From the NCBI GenBank assembly GCA_003525885.1, contig DQIG01000104.1, positions 9,307 through 26,810 on the forward strand: DNA of 17,504 bases, given 5' to 3'. This document shows, in pieces, positions 7,113 to 14,702 of this stretch (its first letter is position 1; every line of letters begins with the position of its first letter). The position numbers and the translations under genes were made by a program. The notes under the pieces are model-generated. The model saw nothing but the letters and a program-made list of their open reading frames with translations, did not search any database and was not told the DNA's origin. This stretch comes from Stenotrophomonas sp. (lineage in GTDB: Bacteria > Pseudomonadota > Gammaproteobacteria > Xanthomonadales > Xanthomonadaceae).

Positions 7113-7118
7113 TAGAAT
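7113..7118 (+). promoter_or_regulatory. -10 box ahead of the RHS gene
   Basis: TAGAAT in the context TCGCCTAGAAT, identical over 11 bases to the box before 5847. It predicts transcription start near 7125 and a leader of about 71 bases before GTG 7196. TTCCAT (7089-7094) is a possible weak -35 with an 18-base spacer. Confidence 0.5.
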
Positions 7119-7195
7119 CGGGAACGAGAGAGTCGCATGGAAGCAACGTCGCGCCGTCCTGGCGCGGCTACGCATGCGGACGCGAGGGGAAAATT

Positions 7196-10100
7196 GTGAA
7201 GCGAGTTGCTGCTTGGCAGTGCCGTGTTGCTACGGCACTGACGCTGTGCGTGGTCGCAGGTTCGGTCTCGGCAGTCGAGCCCTACCAGGAGTACCGCAAG
7301 CTCATTGAGTCCGCCCAGAACCTGACGGCGCTGAAGGATGATCTTTTCGGCGAGAGCGTCAGCCTCTACAACGGCAAGACTGAGTTTGCCGTCACCGACG
7401 TCAGCCTGCCAGGCAACAACGCCCTGCCGGTGCAGATGCGGCGCCGGTTCAGTGTCGAGATGGACCTGGTCGGGAGTGGCAGCTTCAACGCCAGTCTCGA
7501 TGGTGTGGGCGGCTGGGAGGTCGACACGCCGTACATCACCGGCATGTTCCCAGGCGCGAGCGCCTGGCTGAACAATCGTTGCAGTGGCGACATGGTGCCT
7601 CAGTGGCCCATTTCCTTCCGGCTCAACGAAGTCTGGCAGGGCAACATGATCCATGTCCCGGGTGGCGGTGATCGCACCATGTTGGGGGCCTGGAACAACA
7701 CGCCGATGCCGACAGACGGCGTTGCACGCAAGTGGAGCACCTCGCATCGCGATGCCATCGACTGTATTCCGATGAAGTCGGGTCTGGCTGGCGAGGGCTA
7801 TCGGGTCAGGACCACCTCGGGCGAATCGTACTTCTTCGATACCGCGTTCACGCGCTTTGGCGGCACGCTGGAGCGCTCGGGCGGCGAAGGAGACAGGACC
7901 AAGATCGCCCGCACGCGCATCTACCTCATGGCCAGCCGTGTCGAGGACCGGTCGGGCAATTGGGTGCAGTACGAGTACAACGGCAATGGTCACCCGACCC
8001 GGATCTGGTCCAGCGATGGCCGCGAGATCACGCTGGCCTACAACGGCACGCTTCTGGTGTCGGTGACTGCCGGGGGCCGTACCTGGAACTATGGCTACGG
8101 TCAGGTCGAAGGTCAGAACCGCCTCACCGCAGTTACCCAGCCCGATGGAAGCACCTGGTCCTACGCCTACTCCAGTGCGTTGCGCGCCTGGGAAAAGGTG
8201 AACTGGGACGGCAACAGCAACGAGACCTGTCAGGAGCAGCCGCCGGAGCGTGACGGTTCGCTGGTCATGACCATCAAGCATCCGTCCGGCGCGATGGGCG
8301 AGTTCCAGTTCTCGAATGGTCGCCAATACCGCAGTGGCGTCCATGCCAGCGAGTGCATCCGTCGGATCGCACAGTCGGCGTACTACTACGAAATCGTCAC
8401 CCCGTTTTTCTACGACGTAGTTTCGCTGAGAGCCAAGAAGATCTGGGGGCCGGGCCTGCCGAAGGTGCTGCAGTGGAGCTATGACTATGGCAGCGGCTAC
8501 GAGCCGCTCTGGGGTGGCGTGGGCGGTGCAGCCATCTACCCCTGCACGACCTGCAAGAAGGAAAAACAGGTCACGATCTCAAATCCCGACGGAACCCGCA
8601 CGGCCTACCGCTATGGCTCGCAGTACGCGCTGAATGAAGGGCGGCTGCTGGGTAGCAGCGTCATTGACGTGGCCGGGAATGTGGTCAAGAGCAGCACCTC
8701 GGTCTACATGACCGAAGACGAAGTGAAATCACAGCCATTCGCCCCGCTTCACGGGATGATCTACAGTGGCGACGAGCCGAGCACAGCCCAGGTGCGGCCG
8801 GTCGTGGCCGAGGCCATCCAGCAGGATGGCGTGACCTACCAGACCAGCATGTTGTCGTTCGATGATCTGGCTCGCCCATTGCGTGTCAATAGCTCCAGTC
8901 CTCTGGGCAGCCGCACCGATGCCACTCAGTATGCGGACGACCGAAGCAGATGGATTCTGGGTGCGACCGCGAAGGTCACCAACGAGAATACCGGCGTGGT
9001 GGTCGAGCAGACGACGTTCGATGGCCTGATGCGGCCCACGGAAGTGCGTTCGTATGGGTTGTTGAAGCAGGTACTGGGCTACAACCCTGACGGAACCGTG
9101 GCCACGGTGGACGACGGTCGTGGCAATCGCACTACGCTTTCCGGCTGGAAGCGCGGTACGCCACAGCAGATCCAGTTTGCCGACGGCGCTGTGCAGTCGG
9201 CGGTGGTGGACGACAATGGCTGGGTCAGCAGCATCACCGATGAGAACGGTGCAACCACCCAGTACGGCTATGACGCGATGGGACGCGTGGCCACCATCGA
9301 CTGGCCGGCGAGCGACAGTGTGGCTTGGGCACGTACGACACAGAGCTTCACCGCCATCAATGGCGACGAGTACGGTATCGGAGCGGGTCATTGGCGGCAG
9401 ACCGTCGCAACCGGAAACGCGCGGCGCAACGTCTATTTCGATGCCTTCTGGCGTCCACTGCTGACTGAGGAATATGACGAGTCCTCGCGTGGTGTGACCC
9501 AGCGCTACCAGAGGTTTGCCTACGACGAAGCGGGGCGGCAGGTGTTCGCCTCGCACCCTGGCGAGTCTGCTGTGCTGAGTACAGGTACATGGACCGGCTA
9601 CGACGCGCTGGGGCGACAGACCTCGGTGTCCGTCGACAGCGAGACCGGTCTGCTGACATCGCTGACCAGTTATCTGGCGGGTGGTGGCCTGAAAGTGGTC
9701 GACCCCAAGGGCAATACGACGCTGACCACCTTTCAGGCGTTCGGTGCGCCGTCGACGGAAGCCCCGGTGTCGATCATTCATCCGGCGGGCGCGTTCACTG
9801 ATATTGATCGCGACATCTTCGGCAAGCCGCGTTCGATCGTGCGCCGTAATCAGGACGGCAGCGCCCGGATTGCCCGCAGCTATGCGTATGACAGCCACCA
9901 GCAGCTCTGCAAGAGTGTGGAGCCGGAGACCGGCGCAACGCTGATGGGATACGACGCAGCGGGCAATCTTGCCTGGAGCGCAGCTGGCCTGGACCTTCCC
10001 AGCACCACAGCATGTGACGCCGATGCTGGACCGGTTGCGGCTCGCAGGATCGTTCGCGGCTACGATGCGCGCAATCGGCTGTCGACACTGGCGTTCCCGG

Positions 10101-12430
10101 ATGGGAATGGCAACCAGGGCTGGACGTACACAAGGGACGGCAAGCCGGCCACGGTGACCACGGCAAACGATGCGGGGACGACGCAGGCGGTCAACACCTA
10201 TACCTACAACAAGCGTGGGTTGTTGACGGCCGAAACCTCCAGTGACAGTACTCTCGGCATCCAGTCGCTGGGATATGCCTACAACGCCAATGGTGCACTT
10301 TCAGGCCTGACCTATCCGAGTGGGCGCTTCGTTGACTATGCTCCCAACGCGCTGGGCCAGCCGACCAAGGCGGGAGGCTACGCCTCAGGGGTGACCTACT
10401 ACGCCAATGGGGGCATGAAGCAATTCACCTATGGCAATGGCATCGTGCACACGATGGCGCAGAACCAGCGCCAGTTGCCTACCCGGGTGGTCGACAGCGC
10501 CGGAGCGCTGGACACGACCTATGCGTACGACGCCAATGGCAACGTCGCGCGTATCGTCGACAATCTGGATGGACAACGCACGCGCACCATGGCCTACGAC
10601 GGACTGGATCGTCTGATTCAGGCCACCTCGCCTTCGTTTGGCGGAGATGGCGTGTACCGCTACACCTACGATGCTGTGGACAACCTGCGTTCGGCCGCGC
10701 TGACCGGCGTCAAGGATCACGTCTATTGGTACGACACCCACAACCGGCTTACCAACGTACAGAACAGTGGGGGCGCCACCACTCTGGGGCTGAGCTACGA
10801 TGTACAGGGCAACCTGTCCAGCCGCAACGGCGTCGGCTACAGCTTCGACTTCGGCAACCGCCTGCGCAGTGTGGCCAGCGCGGAGCGATATCGTTACGAC
10901 GCACATGGTCGGCGCATTCTGTCGGCGGGCGCCAGTGACGGCAGTACCATTCGTTCGCTTTATGGCAACGACGGTGTGCTGCGCCGGCAGGAAAATGCCC
11001 GGGAGGGCCGCAATACCGAGTACATCCACCTCAATGGCAGCCTGGTGGCGCAGGCCATCCAGGTCGTCGCGCCGGTTACACCGGTCCTGGCCGCGCCCGC
11101 GTTCAGCAATAACGGTGCCTATGCACTGCAGTGGACGGCGGTGTCCTACGCCAGCCGTTATGAGCTGCGTGAGCAGGCAGCTGGCGGTGCCTGGGCCACG
11201 ATCTACAACGGCGCCGAACGTAGCTGGAACACGTCCGCGAAGGCGGAAGGAACGTTTGGCTATGCTGTCCGCGCTTGCCAACAGGACAGCTGCAGTGGCT
11301 GGTCGGCGACGTCCAGTGTCGTGGTGCAGCGTCCTCCCGCAGCAAAGGCTGCTGTAAGCACGCCCGCAACGGCATTCAATGGCAGCTACAGCATTACCTG
11401 GACGGAAGCGGCGGGCGCGGCAACCTATCGCCTGCAGGAGCAGGTGGGAGCGGGCGCCTGGCAGACGGTGCAGGAGAGCGCGGCGCGCAGTCTCGCGGTC
11501 TCCGGCAAGCCGGCCGGCACGTATGGATACCGGGTCTTTGGCTGTAACCCAGCGGGCTGTGGTCCTGAATCAGATGTTGCCCGGACCCAGGTGATCTATC
11601 CGCCTGCAGCGGCACCTTCGATCAACGTGCCGGGGCAGAGTCTCGATGGCAACTACACGATTGCGTGGAGCAGCGTCGACGGTGCATTGCGCTATGCACT
11701 GGAGGAGAGCTTCAACAATGGTGCGTGGGCACAGGTTGCTTCACTGGCCAGCACCAGTCAGGCATTCGGTGGCAAGGGCACCGGCAACTATGCCTACCGC
11801 GTCCGGGCCGGCAACGATGCAGGGTGGGGCGGGTACTCGGCGACGAGTGTTGTTTCAGTGATCCGGCCACCGGCACCGCCCAGCCTGAGTGCGCCCGCAG
11901 GAACCTCGTCGGGCAGTGTCACGTTGAATTGGACGGGCGTTGCCATGGCGGCAAGCTACCTGCTGGATGAGAGTGTCAATGGCGGAACCTGGACGGCGGT
12001 CCAGAATGACGGTTCGACCCAGTCGCAGCGCAATGGTCTGGTGTTCGGCAACTACGCCTATCGCGTAAGGGCATGCAACATCTCTGGCTGCAGTGACTTC
12101 TCCAACACGGTGGTCGTCGCTTCCAATCCGCCCCCGGGTACGCCGCAGTTCATTCATTCCATCAAGTCGCAATGGAAGGAAGGGCGCGCTACCAAGATTT
12201 CCTGCGAGGTCAAGTGGACCAGCATGCCGGGTGCAACCAACTACGAGATGATGGCCTACGGCGGAAGGCTCGAGTATTCCGGTCCGGAGAGCTCAATTGA
12301 AGCCCAGGGCGCGGTTTACTGCGCGGAAGTGCAGGTTGTACGCGCCTGCAATGCCAGCGGTTGTTCAGCCTGGTCCAACCCGTATCCGCAGAGCGTTGTG
12401 GATTATGGCGACCTGACCAACCCTCGGTGA
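7196..12430 (+). CDS. Sec-exported RHS/YD-repeat protein with C-terminal fibronectin-III-like repeats, lacking the RHS core
   Basis: A 1744-residue protein starting at GTG 7196, with GAGGGGA as a strong ribosome binding site. Residues 1-26 are a Sec signal peptide ending SVSA. A unique N-terminal region follows (LFGESVSLYNGKTEF, ALPVQMRRRF). YD/RHS repeats run from about 260 to 1285, for example YEYNGNGHPTRIW, YDAMGRVATIDW, YDANGNVARIVDN and YRYDAHGRRILSAG, and in this family fold into a hollow beta shell. The last recognisable RHS element is EYIHLNGSLVAQ. Five fibronectin-III-like repeats (about 1296-1744) follow, not the usual HTDALGSP core. That core is encoded by the next gene, in the same frame, after TGA and six bases. 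There is no PAAR or VgrG part, so export is Sec-dependent and probably not by a type VI apparatus. The final location, surface or periplasm, is not visible. Confidence 0.92.
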   Translation: MKRVAAWQCRVATALTLCVVAGSVSAVEPYQEYRKLIESAQNLTALKDDLFGESVSLYNGKTEFAVTDVSLPGNNALPVQMRRRFSVEMDLVGSGSFNASLDGVGGWEVDTPYITGMFPGASAWLNNRCSGDMVPQWPISFRLNEVWQGNMIHVPGGGDRTMLGAWNNTPMPTDGVARKWSTSHRDAIDCIPMKSGLAGEGYRVRTTSGESYFFDTAFTRFGGTLERSGGEGDRTKIARTRIYLMASRVEDRSGNWVQYEYNGNGHPTRIWSSDGREITLAYNGTLLVSVTAGGRTWNYGYGQVEGQNRLTAVTQPDGSTWSYAYSSALRAWEKVNWDGNSNETCQEQPPERDGSLVMTIKHPSGAMGEFQFSNGRQYRSGVHASECIRRIAQSAYYYEIVTPFFYDVVSLRAKKIWGPGLPKVLQWSYDYGSGYEPLWGGVGGAAIYPCTTCKKEKQVTISNPDGTRTAYRYGSQYALNEGRLLGSSVIDVAGNVVKSSTSVYMTEDEVKSQPFAPLHGMIYSGDEPSTAQVRPVVAEAIQQDGVTYQTSMLSFDDLARPLRVNSSSPLGSRTDATQYADDRSRWILGATAKVTNENTGVVVEQTTFDGLMRPTEVRSYGLLKQVLGYNPDGTVATVDDGRGNRTTLSGWKRGTPQQIQFADGAVQSAVVDDNGWVSSITDENGATTQYGYDAMGRVATIDWPASDSVAWARTTQSFTAINGDEYGIGAGHWRQTVATGNARRNVYFDAFWRPLLTEEYDESSRGVTQRYQRFAYDEAGRQVFASHPGESAVLSTGTWTGYDALGRQTSVSVDSETGLLTSLTSYLAGGGLKVVDPKGNTTLTTFQAFGAPSTEAPVSIIHPAGAFTDIDRDIFGKPRSIVRRNQDGSARIARSYAYDSHQQLCKSVEPETGATLMGYDAAGNLAWSAAGLDLPSTTACDADAGPVAARRIVRGYDARNRLSTLAFPDGNGNQGWTYTRDGKPATVTTANDAGTTQAVNTYTYNKRGLLTAETSSDSTLGIQSLGYAYNANGALSGLTYPSGRFVDYAPNALGQPTKAGGYASGVTYYANGGMKQFTYGNGIVHTMAQNQRQLPTRVVDSAGALDTTYAYDANGNVARIVDNLDGQRTRTMAYDGLDRLIQATSPSFGGDGVYRYTYDAVDNLRSAALTGVKDHVYWYDTHNRLTNVQNSGGATTLGLSYDVQGNLSSRNGVGYSFDFGNRLRSVASAERYRYDAHGRRILSAGASDGSTIRSLYGNDGVLRRQENAREGRNTEYIHLNGSLVAQAIQVVAPVTPVLAAPAFSNNGAYALQWTAVSYASRYELREQAAGGAWATIYNGAERSWNTSAKAEGTFGYAVRACQQDSCSGWSATSSVVVQRPPAAKAAVSTPATAFNGSYSITWTEAAGAATYRLQEQVGAGAWQTVQESAARSLAVSGKPAGTYGYRVFGCNPAGCGPESDVARTQVIYPPAAAPSINVPGQSLDGNYTIAWSSVDGALRYALEESFNNGAWAQVASLASTSQAFGGKGTGNYAYRVRAGNDAGWGGYSATSVVSVIRPPAPPSLSAPAGTSSGSVTLNWTGVAMAASYLLDESVNGGTWTAVQNDGSTQSQRNGLVFGNYAYRVRACNISGCSDFSNTVVVASNPPPGTPQFIHSIKSQWKEGRATKISCEVKWTSMPGATNYEMMAYGGRLEYSGPESSIEAQGAVYCAEVQVVRACNASGCSAWSNPYPQSVVDYGDLTNPR
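11081..12400 (+). repeat. About five tandem fibronectin-III-like repeats within the RHS protein
   Basis: Units of about 88 residues begin near 11081, 11350, 11617, 11880 and 12140. Each opens with a Pro-rich linker and an ALQWTAV / SITWTEA / TIAWSSV / TLNWTGV / EVKWTSM strand, and closes with a YRVRAC-x4-CS-x2-S type strand. Units 1, 2, 4 and 5 keep a Cys pair spaced by four (CQQDSC, CNPAGC, CNISGC, CNASGC). Unit 3 has lost both (GNDAGW). Unit 5 is the most divergent and has extra Cys residues. Such domains normally serve as adhesive or spacer modules. Confidence 0.8.
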
Positions 12431-12436
12431 CCTGAA

Positions 12437-13420
12437 ATGAAGATCAAGCAAATTCTGGTTGGTGTCACTGTTCTGTCGGGACTGCTGCTGGGGACGATGA
12501 GTGCCTCGGCGCAGGAGATCGTCCAGTATGTGCATACCGATGCACTGGGCTCCCCGGTTGCCCTTTCCGATGCCAACGGCGCGATCATCGAGCGCACGGT
12601 GTATGAGCCCTATGGTGCGGTTGTCGGTGGCGCGAAGGGCGATCGGCCTGGGTTTACCGGGCATGTGTCGGACTCGGCGACGGGTCTGACGTACATGCAA
12701 CAGCGGTACTATGACCCGCAAGTGGGGAAGCTCCTCAGCGTTGATCCAGTTGGCGTGAACGAGGGGGAATTAAAGCACTTCAATCGGTATGGGTATGCTT
12801 ACAACAATCCTTACAGGTTTACTGACCCAGATGGCCGATGCCCGGTTTGCCCATTATTTGTTCCAATTCTAATTGGTGGGGGTAGTGGGGCACTCGCTGA
12901 TTACGGAATTCAGAAGGCCGTAAATCCAGGTCAGCCAGTGAATAGAGTCGAAGTTACTATTGCGGGTGTCGCAGGAGCTGTGAGCGGCGGGGTCGGAGGG
13001 GCGTTGATCGGTGCCATTGGTCGAGGGACAGTTACAGTGGGAGGAGCTGTCGCGATTCAAGCGGTGACCAACGCCTTCACGGGAGCGGGCAGTGTTCTTG
13101 CTCAGAATGCCTATGAAGGAAAGCCCACGTCCGGTGCGGAGCTTGCGTCAGCGACTGCGGGTAGTGTCGGTGGCGGTCTGGTTGCGAGCGGAATTGGTGT
13201 GGCTGCTGGTGATTTTGCGGGAGCTGCGGCCAAAGGCAATCTACAAAGGATGGTCGCCTCCTCTGCACCCGGGGTGCCAAATATGGCCCATGCGACCGCG
13301 TCAACTGCAGCAGCTATTCCAAAGCAGAGCTTGGGGCAGGCCACCATGTCACAGACTGCCCAAGCATCAGCTCAGATGGCGACTGGGGCAGCACAAAAGG
13401 AACTGGAGAAAAAGAAGTGA
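12437..13420 (+). CDS. Separately secreted RHS core domain protein with variable Gly/Ala-rich C-terminal tip
   Basis: A 327-residue protein. Residues 1-25 are a Sec signal peptide ending SASA. The rest begins at once with the RHS-associated core: YVHTDALGSPVALSD (31-45), YEPYGAVVGG (56-65), GFTGHVSDSATGLTYMQQRY (72-91), YYDPQVGKLLSVDP (91-104), RYGYAYNNPYRF (117-128) and DPDGR (130-134). In normal RHS proteins this segment directly follows the YD repeats and precedes a variable toxin. After 134 come CPVC and several Gly/Ala-rich hydrophobic stretches (about 139-152, 172-198, 199-222, 235-265), then a polar tail ending EKKK. No catalytic toxin motif is recognisable. Composition turns more AT-rich from about 12,750. 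It begins 6 bases after the upstream stop with only a weak GGTGA, so translational coupling is likely. Confidence 0.9.
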   Translation: MKIKQILVGVTVLSGLLLGTMSASAQEIVQYVHTDALGSPVALSDANGAIIERTVYEPYGAVVGGAKGDRPGFTGHVSDSATGLTYMQQRYYDPQVGKLLSVDPVGVNEGELKHFNRYGYAYNNPYRFTDPDGRCPVCPLFVPILIGGGSGALADYGIQKAVNPGQPVNRVEVTIAGVAGAVSGGVGGALIGAIGRGTVTVGGAVAIQAVTNAFTGAGSVLAQNAYEGKPTSGAELASATAGSVGGGLVASGIGVAAGDFAGAAAKGNLQRMVASSAPGVPNMAHATASTAAAIPKQSLGQATMSQTAQASAQMATGAAQKELEKKK

Positions 13421-13611
13421 AGGCATCAACGCGTTCTTTGTTGGTTTATGAGATAGGAGGGGTGCTGTTCTTTGCGCTGATCTACGTCATCCTTGACTAC
13501 AGAGGGATTGGCAACGCGGCCCGAATCGCTCTTTACCCTTTTCTTGTGTTTCAAGCCTTTCTGCTGTTGTCATATTTTGTAGATGCCTTGAAGGGTAGAT
13601 GGCGTCGCTGA
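13417..13611 (+). CDS. Small two-segment membrane protein, candidate immunity protein
   Basis: A 64-residue protein with hydrophobic segments at about 8-27 (LLVYEIGGVLFFALIYVIL) and 37-57 (IALYPFLVFQAFLLLSYFV), a short charged turn between them, and a basic end (KGRWRR). It starts at GTG 13417, overlapping the stop of the RHS core gene by four bases, with GGAG about eight bases upstream. No family is recognised. Position directly after an RHS tip is where cognate immunity genes sit. A membrane-embedded partner would fit a membrane-active tip. This is inference: it could also be an assembly partner or an unrelated small gene. Confidence 0.65.
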   Translation: MKASTRSLLVYEIGGVLFFALIYVILDYRGIGNAARIALYPFLVFQAFLLLSYFVDALKGRWRR

Positions 13612-13637
13612 GTTTGGAAGCTGGCAACAGAACGAAA

Positions 13638-13996
13638 ATGAGCAACCCGATGCGTACCGTTTCCAGCGTTGAAAAAGCGCTGATTGAAGCTGCGGCAGCC
13701 CGTCTACCTGCGGCCTCTGCTTTGCAACTTCAATCTGACCTGGCTTCCGCGACGGCCGTGGAAATGGGCCCTGGCGGAGCTAGGGTGGGATTCGTCATTT
13801 CTGGATATGAGCGTCCGCCGTATCAGGGGCAGCACGCGTATCCGTTGAGCTGCAGATGCAGGACGCAGACGGTGCAGAACTCACGCCGATTCTTCATGCG
13901 GACGCAAGTGACCGATTGCTGGAGCTGGAGATCATCCGTTGGGATGGTGCCGAGCTGATATCTCCGCAGATTGAGAGCTTGGTCTGCTATGCCTGA
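13638..13996 (+). pseudogene. Frameshifted small gene, probable immunity-like hypothetical
   Basis: Two reading frames join into one sensible protein of 119 residues. The first part (13638-13844) ends GYERPPYQGQHAYP. The second, in the next frame and running to TGA 13994-13996, reads VELQMQDADGAELTPIL and ends with ELEIIRWDGAEL...ESLVCYA. A missing G in CCG-GTT at about 13844 explains the break; the first frame otherwise runs on to 13958 as an unconvincing Cys/Arg-rich tail. The layout, with EKALIE at the start and D-DG...LELEIIRWD at the end, recalls DUF6984-type proteins, but weakly. The start could instead be ATG 13599, which has GAAGG six bases upstream and overlaps the previous gene. A sequencing error is possible. 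Confidence 0.6.
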
Positions 13997-14016
13997 GATG
14001 GCGATGAAGGATTCTG

Positions 14017-14226
14017 GTGACAACAACGGCAATCTGCGGTGAAGAAGCAGTGGACGTCGCGGAAGCGCTGGCGATGTACCAGCGCTTGATGCTTGAACGA
14101 AGCTATGCGGAGTTCGTCGCCGACTTCATGGTGTTCTGTTGGCAGTCCGTTGACCCCGGGCGCGTCGCCGGATTGGACCTGCCTGGGGTCGTTGTGTTCG
14201 CAGAAGGCTCGCAGCATCCGGAATAG
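14017..14226 (+). CDS. Hypothetical protein, 69 residues
   Basis: GTG 14017 is preceded by AAGGA at 14007-14011, a good ribosome binding site. The protein has a helical, acidic first half (EEAVDVAEALAMYQRLM) and a hydrophobic middle (YAEFVADFMVFCW). No family is recognised. An alternative ATG at 13998 overlaps this start but meets a stop after 14 codons, so the gene may itself be a 5'-truncated or frameshifted remnant like its upstream neighbour. It lies within the cluster of small genes behind the RHS tip. Confidence 0.5.
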   Translation: MTTTAICGEEAVDVAEALAMYQRLMLERSYAEFVADFMVFCWQSVDPGRVAGLDLPGVVVFAEGSQHPE

Positions 14227-14259
14227 AGATAAGCGACCAGAGAACTGTTGAGGTGATGT

Positions 14260-14622
14260 ATGTGGTACTGCGCACACGCCATTTTCTATTACGAGAGCCC
14301 AGGGCAGGACTCGGTCCTGGTGCATGAGAACGTGTACCTGGTCAGTGCTGATAGCAATGCGCACGCTCTTGAGTGTGCAAACGCGCTTGCTTCCGGGTAT
14401 GAGGATCTGACCGGCCGCCTGATGGGTGAAGACGGTAGACCGTCCTTCTATCGATTCGCCGGAATCCGCAAGCTCATATCGGTGGAGACTGATGAGGACA
14501 CTGCCGAGGGGCGCCTGCGTTCCGGAGTGGAAATCACGTACTCCGTCATGGCAGTGGATACGTTGGATCAGGTGAGACGTCTTGCCCGTGGTGAAGGCGT
14601 GGAAGTGCTGTACCAGGAATAG
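14260..14622 (+). CDS. DUF4288 family protein
   Basis: A 120-residue soluble protein. MWYCAHAIFYYESPGQD at the start, VLVHENVYLVSADSNAHA (19-36) in the middle and SGVEITYSVMAVD near the end follow the DUF4288 pattern (WY-A-I-F, V-E-VYLV-A-S-EA, G-E--YS). The family is often found near polymorphic toxin genes and is suspected to act in immunity, but its activity is not established. GAGGTGA about five bases before ATG 14260 is a strong ribosome binding site. It is the last gene before a REP doublet, which probably ends the transcript of this accessory cluster. Confidence 0.75.
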   Translation: MWYCAHAIFYYESPGQDSVLVHENVYLVSADSNAHALECANALASGYEDLTGRLMGEDGRPSFYRFAGIRKLISVETDEDTAEGRLRSGVEITYSVMAVDTLDQVRRLARGEGVEVLYQE

Positions 14623-14626
14623 AAGT

Positions 14627-14681
14627 GTAGAGCCGAGCCATGCTCGGCTTTATTCAATGGGTCGAGCAAGCTCGACGCTAC
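14627..14681. repeat. REPIN: GTAG-headed REP pair after the DUF4288 gene
   Basis: GTAG-AGCCGAGC-CAT-GCTCGGCT (14627-14649) is followed by GTCGAGC-AA-GCTCGAC-GCTAC (14661-14681). GTAG faces outward on both sides as in the doublet at 3671-3738, but the two stems have different sequences. Confidence 0.8.
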
Positions 14682-14702
14682 GACAGGGTCGGTCCGGTCG
14701 CC

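Noticed and set aside
7112..8344. A 410-codon minus-strand open frame across the start of the RHS gene
   Set aside because: No ribosome binding site or domain; the plus-strand RHS protein with a signal peptide explains the DNA.
12437..13420. The RHS core gene as a broken fragment of the upstream gene caused by a nonsense mutation
   Set aside because: The second gene begins with a complete signal peptide not expected inside an RHS chain, and the upstream protein ends with complete repeats.
13840..13850. Programmed frameshift in the small gene at 13638
   Set aside because: No slippery heptamer, no downstream structure obvious, and a simple one-base loss explains the two frames.
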